Shown one piece after another: positions 24,592 to 36,330 of a stretch of 64,000 bases of DNA. Source of the DNA: Avena insularis (taxonomy: Eukaryota > Streptophyta > Magnoliopsida > Poales > Poaceae); NCBI GenBank assembly GCA_023614405.1, contig CM042690.1, positions 524,722,293 to 524,786,292 on the forward strand. Direction: 5' to 3'. A program made the position numbers and the translations under genes. The notes under the pieces were generated by a model. It saw only the letters and a program-made list of their open reading frames with translations. It searched no databases and was not told the DNA's origin. Position 1 is the first letter of the stretch. Each line of letters begins with the position of its first letter.

Positions 24592-26275
24592 TGTTGGAGA
24601 TATGCCCAAGAGGCAATAATAAAAATGGTTATTATTATATCTTTGTGTTTATGATAAATGTTTACATCCCATGCTATAATTGTATTATAAGGAAACACTA
24701 ATACATGTGTGTTTTGTAAACATAAAAGAGTCCCTAGTAAGCCTCTTGTGGAACTAGCTTGTTGATTAAATGATGATCATGGTTTCCTGATCATGGACAT
24801 TGGATGTCATTGATAACAAGGTTATATCATTAGGAGAATGATGTGATGGACACACACCCATAGTAAGCGTAGCATAAGATCAAGTCATTAAGTTCGTATT
24901 GCTATAAGCTTTCAAATGCATAGTAACCTAATCCTTCGACCATGAGGTTATGTTAATCACCATCACCGGATGGGTACTTTTATGACATCAAACACCGCTC
25001 AGAATCGGGTGGTTATAAAGGTGTCATTGGGTATTCTGAAAGTATGTGTTGAAGCGCATGGACCAAGATTGGGATATGTCCATCCATATGACGGATAGAT
25101 ATGCTTTGGGCCCTCTCGGTGGAATGTCATCTAGTTAGCTTGCAAGCATGTGACTAGGTCACAAGGGATGACATAACATGGAACGAGTAAAGAGTACTTA
25201 TCAGTAACGAGGTAGAACTAGGTATGGAGATACCGACGATCAAACCTCGGATAAGTAGAATATCGCGTGACAAAGGGAATTGGTTTCGTATGTTAATGGT
25301 TCTATTTATCACGAAGTCATCATTGAGTATGTGGGAGCCGTTATGGATATCCAGATCCTGCTGATGGTTATTGATCGGAGAGGTGTCTTCATCATGTCTG
25401 CATATTCATGAACCGTAGGGTGACACACTTAAGGTTCGAAGTTGTTTTAAGTAGATATGGAATATGCGTTGGAGACCGAATGTTGTTCGGAGTCTCGGAT
25501 TGGATCCAGGACATCACGAGGAGATCCAGAATTATCCGGAGAATAAGATTCATATATTGGGGATCATTTTCTAAGTTAGGAAATGTTCCGAAGTGTTTGT
25601 ATGGAGATTCTAGAAGGTTTCGGAATCTTCTGGAAGGTTCTAGGAGATTTCTTGGAGTTTGCTTGAAAACCAAGAAAGGATCAAGGAGTCCTTGTGGGGC
25701 AAGACAAGGAGTCGTGGGGGAGGAGGACTCCTCCCCCCCTCCCAATCCGCCGGCCAAGGAGGGAGGGGAGTCCTACTAGGACTCCCCCTCCCATGGCGCC
25801 TCCCTCCTTTAAATAGAGGGATGGGGGCGCCACCCCCTTGCCCCCTCCACTTCAAGCCCTGGCCGCCGCCTCTCTCCTCCTCCTTCCCTCTGCTCAGGCT
25901 TAGGCGAAGCCCTGCAGAATTCTCTACTCCACCACCACCACACCGTCTTTGCTAGGATTCCGTGGAGAAGATCTACTACCTCCTGCTCACCGGAGCAGGG
26001 AGAGGAAGGTCTGCTGACTCCACGCGTGATCGATCATTGAAGCGCCGAACGCGGCGCCGGAAGGATCGTCCACACGATCTTGAGATCGGCAAGTGATCGA
26101 CTACATCAACCCTGAGATCTAATCTCGTAACGCTTTCGGATCTACGAGGGTTAGTACAGATCTATCTTGTTGCACATGTCTAATAGATTAGATCTTGGCT
26201 TTTATCTAGATTAGATCTGGGTTTTGTTCGTTCTTGCGGTAGAAATTTTTTGTTTTCCATGCTACGAACCCATCA
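24592..26275 (+). repeat. 3' LTR of the Copia element (1,684 bp)
   Basis: Same ends as the 5' LTR and nearly the same sequence, with scattered substitutions, small indels and one more divergent stretch (about 25980-26060 against 19070-19160). It ends at 26275, followed by the second TSD copy. Confidence 0.95.
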
Positions 26276-27098
26276 ACATGCACCTCCAAAATCAAATACT
26301 ATGCAGTATAAATTACATAAATTAGAGTAGTAATCAAACTAAACATAGATATATCCAGTCAGGGCCACTTCTACCGCATCAGCTTACCACTGCCTCCAGT
26401 CAATCGAAGAAGGTAAGAAATAAAAGATGGGCCGGGTCAAAGCCCTTCATGTGATCAATCTGATCCCACAAATTTAGAATTTGAGAGATGAATGGGAGAG
26501 TAAAACAAACAAGCTCAACACATGCAGTGCACGAGATAGACATAGATATCTTACAACAACATCAAGTACAAAATCAGGTGTTCCATCGGGACTAAAGCAC
26601 CACACTACAATCTCTAATCCTGGAAACAAAAGGAAAATGTTCACTTATTGCACATAGATTTTGCAGACTTCGGCACTACTTCCCTCTTCCGCCTTAAGAC
26701 TGACCACTCCGCAACCTTCTGCCCTTTCAGCGATATGGAGAAAAAGGACTACACCATAGGAGGATCTGAAGGGGGAGTGGGTGAAACAGACAACCTTCTG
26801 ATGTTGTGCCATGCCTTTGTGCTCCAAAGTTGGTGCAACACTTCTGTAAAAAGGCAAATGATAGCAAGTATTAGATCAACCATCATCCATTTTTCTCATC
26901 TCTGGATGTTGAACCTGGATAGAACCATATCACCAATGCCAAAACAGATCAATTAGATGAGGAATCGATCACTTAAATAAGGTTTAGGTGACTAAAACAT
27001 ACAAAAAAGTACCCAAATATGATTAGAAACTTATAACTGGTATTGTTATGGATTATGGTTTGTGTGTGCCGAGGACAACAAAAGATAATGCATATATG

Positions 27099-27254
27099 TG
27101 ATGGCTCAATACACGGCGCCCAGAAAAGTGCTTGGTGCGTGGTGTTGATGTAGAGCTCGTTGGGAACCCCAAGAGGAAGGTATGATGAGCACAGCAGCAA
27201 GTTTCTCTCTGTTATGAAACCAAGGTTTAATCGAACCATTAGAAGCAAGGAAAC
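27099..27254 (-). repeat. 3' LTR remnant (last 156 bp)
   Basis: Matches 29193-29349 base by base with few changes (GGCTCAATACACGG, GAGCTCGTTGGGAACC, CAAGGAAAC) and then breaks off into the direct repeat at 27251. Confidence 0.9.
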
Positions 27255-27334
27255 GAGCTCTTTTTACCACATAAGCATGGCATGACAAAGCATAGCCACA
27301 GTAAAAAACGAGCTCTTTTTACCACATAAGCATG
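27251..27334. repeat. 29-bp direct repeat at the LTR deletion junction
   Basis: AAACGAGCTCTTTTTACC and the following ACATAAGCATG occur at 27251-27279 and again at 27306-27334. The repeat sits exactly where the truncated LTR meets internal sequence, as expected of template-switched filler DNA at a repaired break. Confidence 0.85.
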
Positions 27335-28266
27335 AACTTTCCTACTCTTTTCCAAACCAAACCAAACTATTTGCAAACCAACGTATGAAAGAGGGGGTCC
27401 AACCAACTTATTCAGAAAACTAAACAAACCAAGCAAACTAAAAACCAAAACGAAAACGAAAAAGAAGACACTCCAAGAAAAACACAACTATGCACGAAAC
27501 AATAAAAATGAAGCGTTTGGAAGAAACCTGGAATTTTTATTGATGAAGAAGGGGATGCCTTGGGCATCCCCAAGCTTTGACGCTTGTACTTATTGGATGT
27601 TTTTTGGGGTGACACGCGTGGCATCCCCAAACTTTAGCTTTAGTCCATCCTTCATCTCATTACTCATTCCTTCCATACACCTGAAAAGTTTCCTTCATAC
27701 AAAACTTCACACAATCTCATTAGCAACATTAGTACACTTAAGATAAATAAGTCTCAAGGTTCAGTTCTAACACCAAGTAAACTTCCATTAGAACACTAGC
27801 TACTGTAGCACTTCCCTCAAAAAGCTCAATTCCCCAAAAGAACTCAAGAAGGAACCAACAAGAAGCAAATGCAGAAAATGGCAGAAATCTGTCAAAACAG
27901 ACCAGCAGGTAAAGACGAATTTTTTCGAAGACCTTCTATTGCTCAAATCAAAAAGTGTTGAACTAACGAAAGTTAGATAACAACCTGGGGCAGAAGCACA
28001 AAACATTACAGCTCAATCCGACATACAGAACTCTCTAAGGAATTTTTACGGTGAAGCATAGAAATCTGTTTCGGGACAGCAACTTTCCCAATCATTACTT
28101 CACTCTCATTAGAGGTTACTCTTGGCACAAAAAGCAAATAAAAAGGATAAGGATAGGTTATTACGGAAGTAATAACTTCCAAGACTCAACTAAAACTCTT
28201 GGGTTATCTCCCAACAAGTACTTTTCTTTAACGCCTTTAAGTTAGGCATAAGAACCAAAGAAAGAA
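27335..28266. other. Internal non-coding region of the non-autonomous element
   Basis: AT-rich, with a palindromic GGGGATGCC...GGCATCCCC stem near 27551-27569 and a second GGCATCCCC copy near 27620. Such motifs are common in the internal part of Triticeae gypsy elements with Asp primer sites. No coding sequence recognised. Confidence 0.5.
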
Positions 28267-28887
28267 TCAAGTGTTCTCAAATGAAGAAGCATTAAGATCA
28301 ATACCAGAAATATTTTCAACAAGGAAAGGTATTTCATCCAAATAAGTTCTAGAGGATCCTCTCTCAATGCTCTTAGGTTCACTATTCTCATCAAAATGGT
28401 TTGCAGGAACAATCCAATCAAGATTCTTTTCTATGGCATCATGTATTGCTACTAGTTTAAAGGGTATTGGTATCTCAGGTTCCTCCCCATTAGGTTCGGT
28501 TTTGTTCATCTTTTCTCGTGCACCAACAACATCTACACATGAGCCTAGCATATTGAAACGTTCAAAAACTTTTCTAGCTTCCTTAGCAACATCATAGAAC
28601 TCATTAAACAAAGTTTCTAGAATAAAATCCCTCTTTTCAGGATCCTCAATTTCTTTAAGCTTAAGAAACATTACTTGCATTAAGGGGTTGAGGTTAACAA
28701 ATCTAGCTTCTAACATGTGAATTAAAGAAGCTGCAGCAATCTCATAATTTGGAGCAAGTTCTACAAGGGATCTATCCTCAGTATCTTCATGTTTGCTAAC
28801 ATGATTAAAGAATTCTTCAATGTTATCTTTCCCAATTATAGAACCACTACCAATTGGAAGGTCTTTCAGGATGAACTTGGGGATCAA
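28267..28887 (-). CDS. Retroelement-internal ORF of unknown function (about 206 codons)
   Basis: Minus-strand open frame reading IPKFILKDLPIGSGSIIGK near its start, then an acidic helical-looking region (VSKHEDTEDRSLVELAPNYE, LKEIEDPEKRDFILETLFNE) and the end NISGIDLNASSFENT. There is no ATG at its upstream limit; it begins after a stop, so the true start is missing or supplied by other sequence. No zinc knuckle, protease or RT motif is visible, so it is not a normal gag-pol. It fills the middle of the non-autonomous element and is probably a family-specific ORF. Expression would depend on the 5' LTR. Function unknown. Confidence 0.5.
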   Translation of the reverse strand: MIPKFILKDLPIGSGSIIGKDNIEEFFNHVSKHEDTEDRSLVELAPNYEIAAASLIHMLEARFVNLNPLMQVMFLKLKEIEDPEKRDFILETLFNEFYDVAKEARKVFERFNMLGSCVDVVGAREKMNKTEPNGEEPEIPIPFKLVAIHDAIEKNLDWIVPANHFDENSEPKSIERGSSRTYLDEIPFLVENISGIDLNASSFENT

Positions 28888-29097
28888 CGTGGTGAGCTAA
28901 GGGAAAGGTGACAACTAAAGGAGACTTAATTTTTTTTGTGTTTTTGAAAGAGAAAGCAAACAAGTAAAACTATTTTTTTTTGTGTTTTTAAAAGAACAAA
29001 ACAAGCAAACAAAGCAAAAAAGAAACTAAGCAAAACAAAAACAACAAAGTAAAGAGATTGGTTATGAGGGACTCCCCTTCTGAAGATGTCCTTGACT

Positions 29098-29181
29098 CCC
29101 CGGCAACGGCGCCAGAAAAATCTTTGCTGGCGTGTAGTTGACGTGGGAGTTTCTTCTTCTTCGTTCCCCGGCAACGGCGCC
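29098..29181 (-). other. Asp-tRNA-type primer-binding site, present twice
   Basis: TGGCGCCGTTGCCGGGG on the minus strand at 29181-29165, about 11 bp inside the LTR, and again at 29114-29098. The nearer copy is the likely working primer site; the duplicate 67 bp further in is unusual. Confidence 0.8.
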
Positions 29182-29192
29182 AAAAAAATGCT

Positions 29193-30814
29193 TGATGGCT
29201 CAATACACGGTGCCCAGAAAAGTGCTTGGTGCATGGTGTTGATGTAGAGCTCGTTGGGAACCCCAAGAGGAATGTATGATGAGCACAGCAACAAGTTTCC
29301 ATCAGTTATGAAACCAAGGTTTAATTGAACCAGTAGGAGCAAGGAAACACCTCAAAGGTGTTACTAGCTGAGCTTTGGCAGGGCGCACTACCGGTGCTAG
29401 TAGCAACGTGGAGACCTGCACAACACAACCACAAAACTTTGTCCCCAACTTGCGATGAGGTTGTCAATCTCACCGTGTTTTGTGGAAAACAAAGGATTAA
29501 ACGTATCGAATGGAAAGATGTAAAAGTTTGCAGAAAGTAAACACAAAAAGTAAACAGTTTATAGATTGTATGTAAAAGACAAGAACCGGGATCCATAGTT
29601 CACTAGAGGTGGCTCTCCTTAGATAGATAACATGCTGGGTGAACAAATTACAGCGGGGCAATTGACAAACACCGAGAAAGCAATATATGCATATACTAAT
29701 CATATTGACTCCTTTGAGACTTGATTGGGCAATACAACATAATACATAGACCGCCATCCAACTGCATCTATGACTAATAATCCACCTTCAGGTTATCATC
29801 CGAATCCCCTCCAGTATTAAGTTGCAAGCAACAGATTATTGCTTTACGAACTGCGTGTAAGGTAAACAATACGATTGCTCTATGAACAAAGGATTGTTGT
29901 TTTCTCCCTAGTAGCAACAACACATCTAGTACCTTAGAGATTTCTGTCACTTCCCCAGATTACCAGAGGCACGAACCCACTATCAAGCATAAACACTAAC
30001 TCTTGGAGTTGCTAGCATCTACTTGGCCAAGATAGCTACTAACAACGGAAAGCATCCAAGATCTCAAATAACAAAGACATGATAGAATCAATAATCAATC
30101 TAAAATAGCATCTCAATATCCATCGGATCCCCGCAAACACAACATGTATGAATTACAAATAGATGATCTTGATCATGAACGGAGCTCACAAGATCTAAAC
30201 ATGAAAGCACAAAGGAGGAGAAACCAGCCATCTAGCTACTACATGGACCCGTAGTCCAAGGATGAACTACTCACGCATCACACCGGAGGCTTGCATGGTG
30301 ATGAAGAAGGCCTCCAGGGTGAATTCCCTCTCCGGCAGGGTGCCGGGAAGAGCTTCAGATCCCCCCGATCTAGGGATGGAGATGAAGACGGCTATAGACT
30401 CTTTCGTGGATTTTTGATCGGGTACCTAGGGTTTTCGTCCCAAGGGCAACTTATAGGCGGAAGGAGAGGCCGAGGGGGTCAGGGCGCCCGTACCACCGGC
30501 ACGGGCCAGCCTGGTCACGCTGCCAGGTGGTGTGGCCGGCCCCCAACCCTTCTCCATCTCGTATTCTGGCACTTGATCCCTTCCGGAAAAATAGACACTT
30601 TGGCTTTTGTCCCGTCCAATTCCGAGAATATTCATTTTCTGACTTTTCTGGAACCAAAAACAACAGAAAACAGGCAGCTGTCACTATGGCTCTTGTTAAT
30701 AGGTTAGTCCAAGAAATCATAATAAAAGTACTCCAAAGTTGGAACAAAACACAAGAAAGTAGATAAAACGAAGCATGGAACATCAAAAATTATAGATACA
30801 TTTGCAATGTATCA
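29193..30814 (-). repeat. 5' LTR of the non-autonomous element (1,622 bp)
   Basis: On the minus strand it starts TGATACATTGCAAATG and ends TGTATTGAGCCATCA. It shares most of its length with the solo LTR at 31672-33257. Confidence 0.88.
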
Positions 30815-31143
30815 ATATGTCAAGGAATTTGGTAGTGTGCATTTTTATTTACAAAAGAATAATCTCTTTCTACAATCCATAGCTCTAAATAGGAACCGTA
30901 GAGAACTGCGCTATTTGTAAGGAAGTTTTTTTTGATGTCCCATACACATTTTTTCTCGCCTCACATTTGCCAAATATTTTCCACATTTTTCAGCAGAGGT
31001 TGATGTTTGTTTATATATTAGTTTATTAAAAAAATCCCATAGACCATTGAAAATTATATGATGTTCTCTTTTCTATGAAGGAATGTTGCACTTTCATAGA
31101 ATTCTTGACACAAATAGATCATCCCTGCAATAGCTACGTACAA

Positions 31144-34071
31144 TTTGTAATTGACTCTACAACTATTGTGTATTTTACATCAATTATCACCTTGTATATA
31201 CTTCCTCCATGTGGTTAACACTTCACGCTCCTTAAATTTTATGTATCTATGTATGTGGATTTTCAGGAATGCCTAAGGGTAAAAAATTCACTACGTGGTT
31301 GGAGATCTATATACGAATGTTTGAGGGTTCTCTAAGCTCTATGGTTACATGCACCTCCAAAATCACATACTATATAGTATAAATTACAGAAATTAGAGTA
31401 TTAATCAAACTAAACATAGATATATCCAGTCAGGGCCACTACTACGGCATCAGCTCACCACTACCTCTAGTCAATCAAAGAAGGTAAGAAATAAAAGATG
31501 GGCCAGTTCAAAACCCTTCATGTGATCAATTTGATCCCACAAATTTAGAATTTGTGAGATGAAAGGGAGAGTAAAACAAACAAGCTCAACACATGCAGTG
31601 CACGAGGTAGACATAGATATCTTACAACAACATCAAGTACAAAATAAGGTGTTCCGTCGGGACTGAAGCACTGCTGGCCCAAAATATATCGAGCTCGTTG
31701 GGGAACCCCAAGAGGAAGGTATGATGAGCACAGCAGTAAGTTTTCCCTTAGTACGAAACCAAGGTTATCAATCCAGTAGGAGCAAGGAAACACCCCAAAG
31801 GTGTTGCTAGCTGAACTTTGGCAGGGCGCACTACCGGTGCCAACAGCAACGTGGAGACCTACACAACACAACCACAGAACTCTGTCCCCAACTTGCGATG
31901 AGGTTGTCAATCTCACCGGTTTTGCTGAAAACAAAGGATTAAACATATCGAATGGAAGGAAGTAAAAGTTTGTAGAAAGTAACACAAAGCAGTAAACAAT
32001 TTGTAGACTGAATGTAAAAGAAAGGATCTGGGTCCATAGTTCACTAGAGGTGGCTCTCCTTAAGATAGATAACATGCTGGGTGAACAAATTACAACGGGG
32101 CAATTGATAAACATCGAGAAAGCATACAAACATATACTAATCATCTTGACTCCTTTGAGACTTGATTGGGCATTACAACATTATACATAGACCGTCATCC
32201 AACTGCATCTATGACTAATAATCCACCTTCAGGTTTTCATCCGAACCCCCTCCAGTATTAAGTTTCAAGCAACAGATTATTGCCTTACGAATTGCGTGTA
32301 AAGTAAACAATACGATTGTTTTATGAACAAAGGATTGTTGTTTTCTCCCTGGTAGCAACGGCACATCTAGTACCTTAGAGATTCCTGTCACTTCCCAAGA
32401 TTACCAGAGGCATGAACCCACTATCGAGCATAAATACTAACTCTTGGAGTTGCTAGCATCTACTTGGCCAAGATAGCTACTAACAACAGAAAGCATGCAA
32501 GATCACAAATAACAAAGACATGATAGAATCAATAATCAATCTGAAATAACATCTCAATATCCATCGGATCCCCGCAAACACAACATGAAGAATTACAAAT
32601 AGATGATCTTGATCATGAACGGAGCTCACAAGATCTAGACATGAAAGCACAAAGGAGGAGAACCAGTAATCTAGCTACTACATGGACCCGTAGTCTAGAG
32701 ATGAACTACTCACGCGTCACACCGGAGGCTTGCATGATGATGAAGAAGGCCTCCAGGGTGAATTCCCTCTCCGGCAGGGGTGTCCGAAGAGCTTGATCCT
32801 CCGATCTAGGGATGGAGATGACAGCGGCTATAGACTCTTTCGTGGAATTTTGATCGGGTACTTAGGGTTTCCGTATCAGAGGCAATATATAGACGGAAGG
32901 AGAGGCCGAGGGGGTGCCTGGGCTGGCCACACCACCCCCTGGCACGGGCCAGGCCTGGTCGCGCGGCCAGGTGGCGTGGCCGCCCTCTGGCCCTTCTCCG
33001 TCTCGTATTCTGGCTCCAAGTGTCCCCCGGTAAAATAGTGACTTTGGCTTTTGTCCCATCCAATTTCGAGAATATTCATTTTCTAACTTCCTGAAACCAA
33101 AAACAGCAGAAAACAGGCAGCTGGCACCGTGGCTCTTGTTAATAGGTTAGTCCAAGAAATCATATGAAAAGTACTCCAAAGTATGGAAAAAACACAAGAA
33201 AGTAGATAAAACCAAGCATGAAACATCAAAAATTATAGATACATTTGCAATGTATCAAGCACCATACTACAATCTCTAATCCTGGAAACAAAAGGAAAAT
33301 GTTCACTTATTGCACATAGATTTTGCAGACTCCGGCACTACTTACCTCTTCCGCCTCAAGACCGACCACTCCTCAACTTTCTGCCCTTCAGCTACATGGA
33401 GAAAAAGGACTGCACCACATGAGGATCCAAAGAGGGAGTGAGTGAAACAGACAACCTTATGATGTTGCGCCATGCCTTTGTGCTCCAAAGTTGGTGCAAC
33501 ACTTTTGTAAAAAAGACAAATGCTAGCAAGTATCGGATCAACCATCATCCATCTTTCTCATCTCTGGATGTTGAACCTCGATAGAACCATATCACCAATG
33601 CCAAAACAGATCAATTAGATAAGGAATCGATCACTTAAATAAGGTTTAGATGACTAAAAACATACAAAAAATGTATCTAGATATAATTAGAAACTTATAG
33701 GTGGTATTGTTATGGATTATGGTTTGTGTGTGCCCGTGACAACAAAAGATAATGCAGATATGTCAAGGCATTTTTATATACAAAAGAATAATCTCTTTCT
33801 ACAATCCATAGCTCCAAATAGGAACCGCATATAACTGCGCTATTCGTAAGGAAATTTCTTTGATGTTTCATACACATTTTTTCTCGCCTCACATTTGCCA
33901 AATCGTTTCCATATTTTTCAGCCGAGGTCGATGTTTGTTTATAGATTAGTTTATTAAAAAAATCATATAGAACATGGAAAATTATAAGATGTTCTCTTTT
34001 CTATAGAGAAATGTTGCACTTTCATAGAATTCTTGATAGAAATAGATCCTCCCTGCAACAGCTATGTACAA
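31144..34071. repeat. Array monomer 8, split by a solo LTR; array end
   Basis: Pieces 31144-31671 and 33263-34071, together about 1,337 bp after removing the solo LTR and one TSD. It is the most diverged monomer. Similarity to the repeat stops at 34071, where other monomers would restart with TTTGTAATAG. Confidence 0.85.
31672..33257 (-). mobile_element. Solo LTR of the same family (1,586 bp)
   Basis: Perfect TSD AGCAC at 31667-31671 and 33258-33262. On the minus strand it starts TGATACATTGCAAATG and ends GGGCCAGCA; the body is collinear with the 29193-30814 LTR. There is no internal sequence, so it arose by LTR-LTR recombination. It sits in monomer 8 of the Helitron array. Confidence 0.92.
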
Positions 34072-35161
34072 ACATATGTTTTTTCTTTTTGAGGGAAAAC
34101 TACACACTTGCAGTTAGATTATGGATCATCGCTCGTAATAACAATCACCACATTATTTTTCTTATGCATCAGAAGAACCAACGAAGTCACCAGAGAGAAT
34201 CGGGTTACTACGTGCAAAGCTCATACGAACACACTATAATTAAGCCGGTAAGCGTTACCTGATTGATTGTTACCTGATTGATTGAGACCGCGTGCGATGA
34301 TAAAACAGGAGCCTAAAACGCACCGACGGCCATGCCAGATCGAGGCCGATGAAGTCTTCCTGACCATGTCATGCTGCCCCTAACCAGCAACTCACGACGA
34401 CATGAGTCCATCCTAAAGGTCGGAAGCCGCAGCCGGCATCCGCAGAAACCCTGCTGGCGTCGCCTGACACGAAGCGGTGGAAACAAGGACACTTTTCCTG
34501 TACTTTCATTTTTTTGAAGCATAGGATGAAAGCTGTAAGTTCAATTAAAATGTCTTAAACGGTGCAAATAATTCACCCCAACTATGTTCAAGAGAACACT
34601 CAAGATGATAGTCTAAAAAGATAAGTAAGAATTGGTTCATATATGTAGGTGTTGAATTTTCATGTAACTAATAAACAAATACGCAACTATATAGGTACAT
34701 GATGCCGAATTATTATTCTCAATAAAAAAACAAAAGATTGGAGATGTGGCTTTGACCACCAATAGCCTGGTGTGGTCTACCCAAAGAACAATTTCCTGGA
34801 ACAGATTTAGATGCTGGCACATTGAATTGATTTTAGGTGATACAATATTTATTGCATTGCTAAGTTGCTACACCTGGAGGGTGAAACATCACAATAACAA
34901 CCATCCGTTGTAAAAGAAACAGAAATTTCATAGCAAATACTGAGGTTATGTCCATTTGCCCTAAACTACTTGTAAATATGTTTTCTATATATACTGGGTC
35001 AATATGTATTTTGAAATGCAATGATACCTTTAATCCTAGTATGGTGCATTCTGCTACATGCTTTAATCCATTCAATAAACTATCCTCTTTTTTACGGAGC
35101 AATCAAGCAACTATGCATATTTCTCTAACTCGTTGTGTCACTCGACCTGCTCTTCTTTCAC
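34072..35161. other. No recognised gene; right flank of the Helitron array
   Basis: Unassigned AT-rich sequence with a GC-rich island at about 34310-34480. The Helitron 5' end may lie here but no clear terminal TC motif was found. The open frames at 34860-35184 on both strands show no recognisable motif. Confidence 0.4.
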
Positions 35162-35350
35162 TGACCGGTGATCTCCTTACATAAGCGCTAAACAGAAATT
35201 TCAGAATGCAAGAGGCAATATAACGGAACAGATGTTGGGCATTTCCTTTTTTGATAAATCTCAACAAACCGAATACCAATAACTAGAAAAACAAATATAT
35301 TCTTTTAGTTATTCACATCAAGTATATATGTCCATGAAAAGGGGAGATCT
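35162..35350. repeat. About 180-bp block present three times (35162, 35882, 41337)
   Basis: ACCGGTGATCTCCTTACATA through CAAGTATATATGTCCAT occurs here, at 35882-36055 and at 41337-41515. The second and third copies belong to the two duplicated units; this first copy lies just outside, left of the duplication. Confidence 0.85.
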
Positions 35351-35361
35351 CGGCAATGTCC

Positions 35362-35880
35362 ATAAAGGACTTAAGGGTTTGCGAAAAAGAGAACGATGGG
35401 GATTTCGTCGGAAGTCAGGAAACAATGAGATTAAAGTCACCTGAATATTACAAGAGATTTCTTGGTTACAAATCACTTGAGGATTATTCGGTGCATGTCC
35501 TAGGCTTCTCCCTCCCTATATATAATAGGTCGGGTCTCAAAGCTGTATGCGGATAGGTTACATGATTACAATGCCAAATCTATGTCGGTCCTTGTTCCTC
35601 TTTCCTAATACAACTATACTCTTTGTCGGTTGATTTTTTGGATCTTCATCTTGACTCTTCATGGGCCATAAGCCTTTCCGCAGGCCCTAGGTAGCAAATA
35701 AGGATTCGAGTAATCATACCTATGTCAGTAGGCCCCGAGACTCTACCCGAACCTTAGATTCGGGTTGAGTCTCAAGAAAAGGTTTAGTTCTTTTTCTTTT
35801 GTTTTCTCTGTTTTTAAGCTTTGTAGGAATTTGGTACAACGAGCCTGATGCAATGATCATAGGGACTCGAGTAATCATAG
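35362..35880 (+). mobile_element. LTR-like fragment (also at 40814-41336)
   Basis: CCTATATATAATAGG, then GGTTACATGATTACAATG, TTTCCTAATACAACTATAC and CCCGAGACTCTACCCGAACC resemble the transcribed part of Triticeae LTRs. No ends or TSD are identifiable. The 66-codon open frame MSIKDLRVC... at its start is preserved in both units with some changes but shows no known domain. Low confidence. Confidence 0.4.
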
Positions 35881-36330
35881 GGACCGGTGATCTCCTTACA
35901 TAAGCGCTAAATAGAAATTTCAGAATGCAAGAGGCAATATAACGGAACAGATGTTGGGCATTTCCTTTTTTTGATAAATCTCAACAAACCGAATACCAAT
36001 AATTAGAAAAACGAATACATTTTTTTAGTTATTCACATCAAGTATATATGTCCATTTGTGAATGTCTAAAACTACAGATCATGATTCCTTTAACTGGAAC
36101 CTACATTACTATGAGGGTGAAACTATTTCACAACCTGATTGTGAGAATACTTAAAACTCTAAGTAACCACTTCAAGAAAATATTAGTAGATAGGTCTAGC
36201 TTTACTATCCTTCCAAAAGGTAATACTAAATTGAGTGTAGAAATCGGATCAACTTAGAAGAATCTTCCTTAATATTCACAAATCAAAATCCATACAAAAT
36301 TAACTTAATGTTATTCAATGAAAACCGATT

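Larger units (their letters stand above)
17686..26275 (+). mobile_element. Angela/WIS/BARE-1-like Ty1/copia retrotransposon, complete structure, inactive
   Basis: 8,590 bp between perfect 5-bp TSDs ACATG (17681-17685 and 26276-26280). The two LTRs begin TGTTGGAGATATGCCC and end CTACGAACCCATCA. Inside are, in order: initiator-Met primer site, a 1.2-kb leader, one gag-pol reading frame in copia order (gag, protease, integrase, RT, RNase H) and a polypurine tract. Pol has five internal stops and one frameshift, so the copy cannot move by itself. The LTR start, LTR length near 1.7 kb and gag sequence match the Angela/WIS/BARE-1 group as I know it; the exact family needs a database match. It is inserted in monomer 7 of the Helitron array. 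Confidence 0.95.
27099..30814 (-). mobile_element. Non-autonomous LTR retrotransposon with truncated 3' LTR
   Basis: 3,716 bp between TSDs ATATG (27094-27098 and 30815-30819), inserted in monomer 7. In minus orientation: 5' LTR 30814-29193, Asp-type primer site, an internal region with one ORF, then only the last 156 bp of the 3' LTR (27254-27099). The internal region lacks RT and integrase. LTR style and primer site resemble the Sabrina/Fatima/Sumana type of Triticeae gypsy elements, but I cannot name the family. Loss of most of the 3' LTR is discussed at the filler repeat 27251-27334. Confidence 0.85.
17478..31143. repeat. Array monomer 7, split by two LTR-element insertions
   Basis: Pieces 17478-17685, 26281-27098 and 30820-31143. 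Removing the insertions at 17686-26275 and 27099-30814 plus one copy of each 5-bp TSD leaves about 1,350 bp, the normal monomer length. Confidence 0.88.
9332..34071 (-). mobile_element. Helitron (minus strand) with internal 1.35-kb tandem array; 5' end not located
   Basis: On the minus strand the left boundary reads hairpin CCCGTGGCAACACACGGG, then CATTTAA, CTAG and a host T. This is the grass Helitron 3' end: a short GC-rich hairpin a few bases before CTRR, insertion between A and T. Moving inward the sequence passes after about 50 bp into eight tandem 1.35-kb monomers. The 5' TC terminus could not be identified; the right limit given is only the end of the array and the element may extend further right. 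No Rep/helicase coding sequence was seen, so it is non-autonomous. Three LTR-type insertions interrupt it. Confidence 0.55.

Noticed and set aside
27412..27630. Minus-strand hydrophobic ORFs around 27239-27630 resembling membrane proteins
   Set aside because: They are in AT-rich internal non-coding sequence of the non-autonomous LTR element; Phe/Val/Leu richness reflects A-rich plus-strand sequence.
34313..34522. Arg-rich minus-strand frame in the GC island right of the Helitron array
   Set aside because: No splice signals, domain or neighbouring coding sequence; composition alone explains it.
35356..35556. 66-codon ORF MSIKDLRVC... conserved in both duplicated units
   Set aside because: It straddles the duplication junction, has changes in its N-terminal part between units and lies in LTR-like DNA. 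Conservation is explained by recent duplication.
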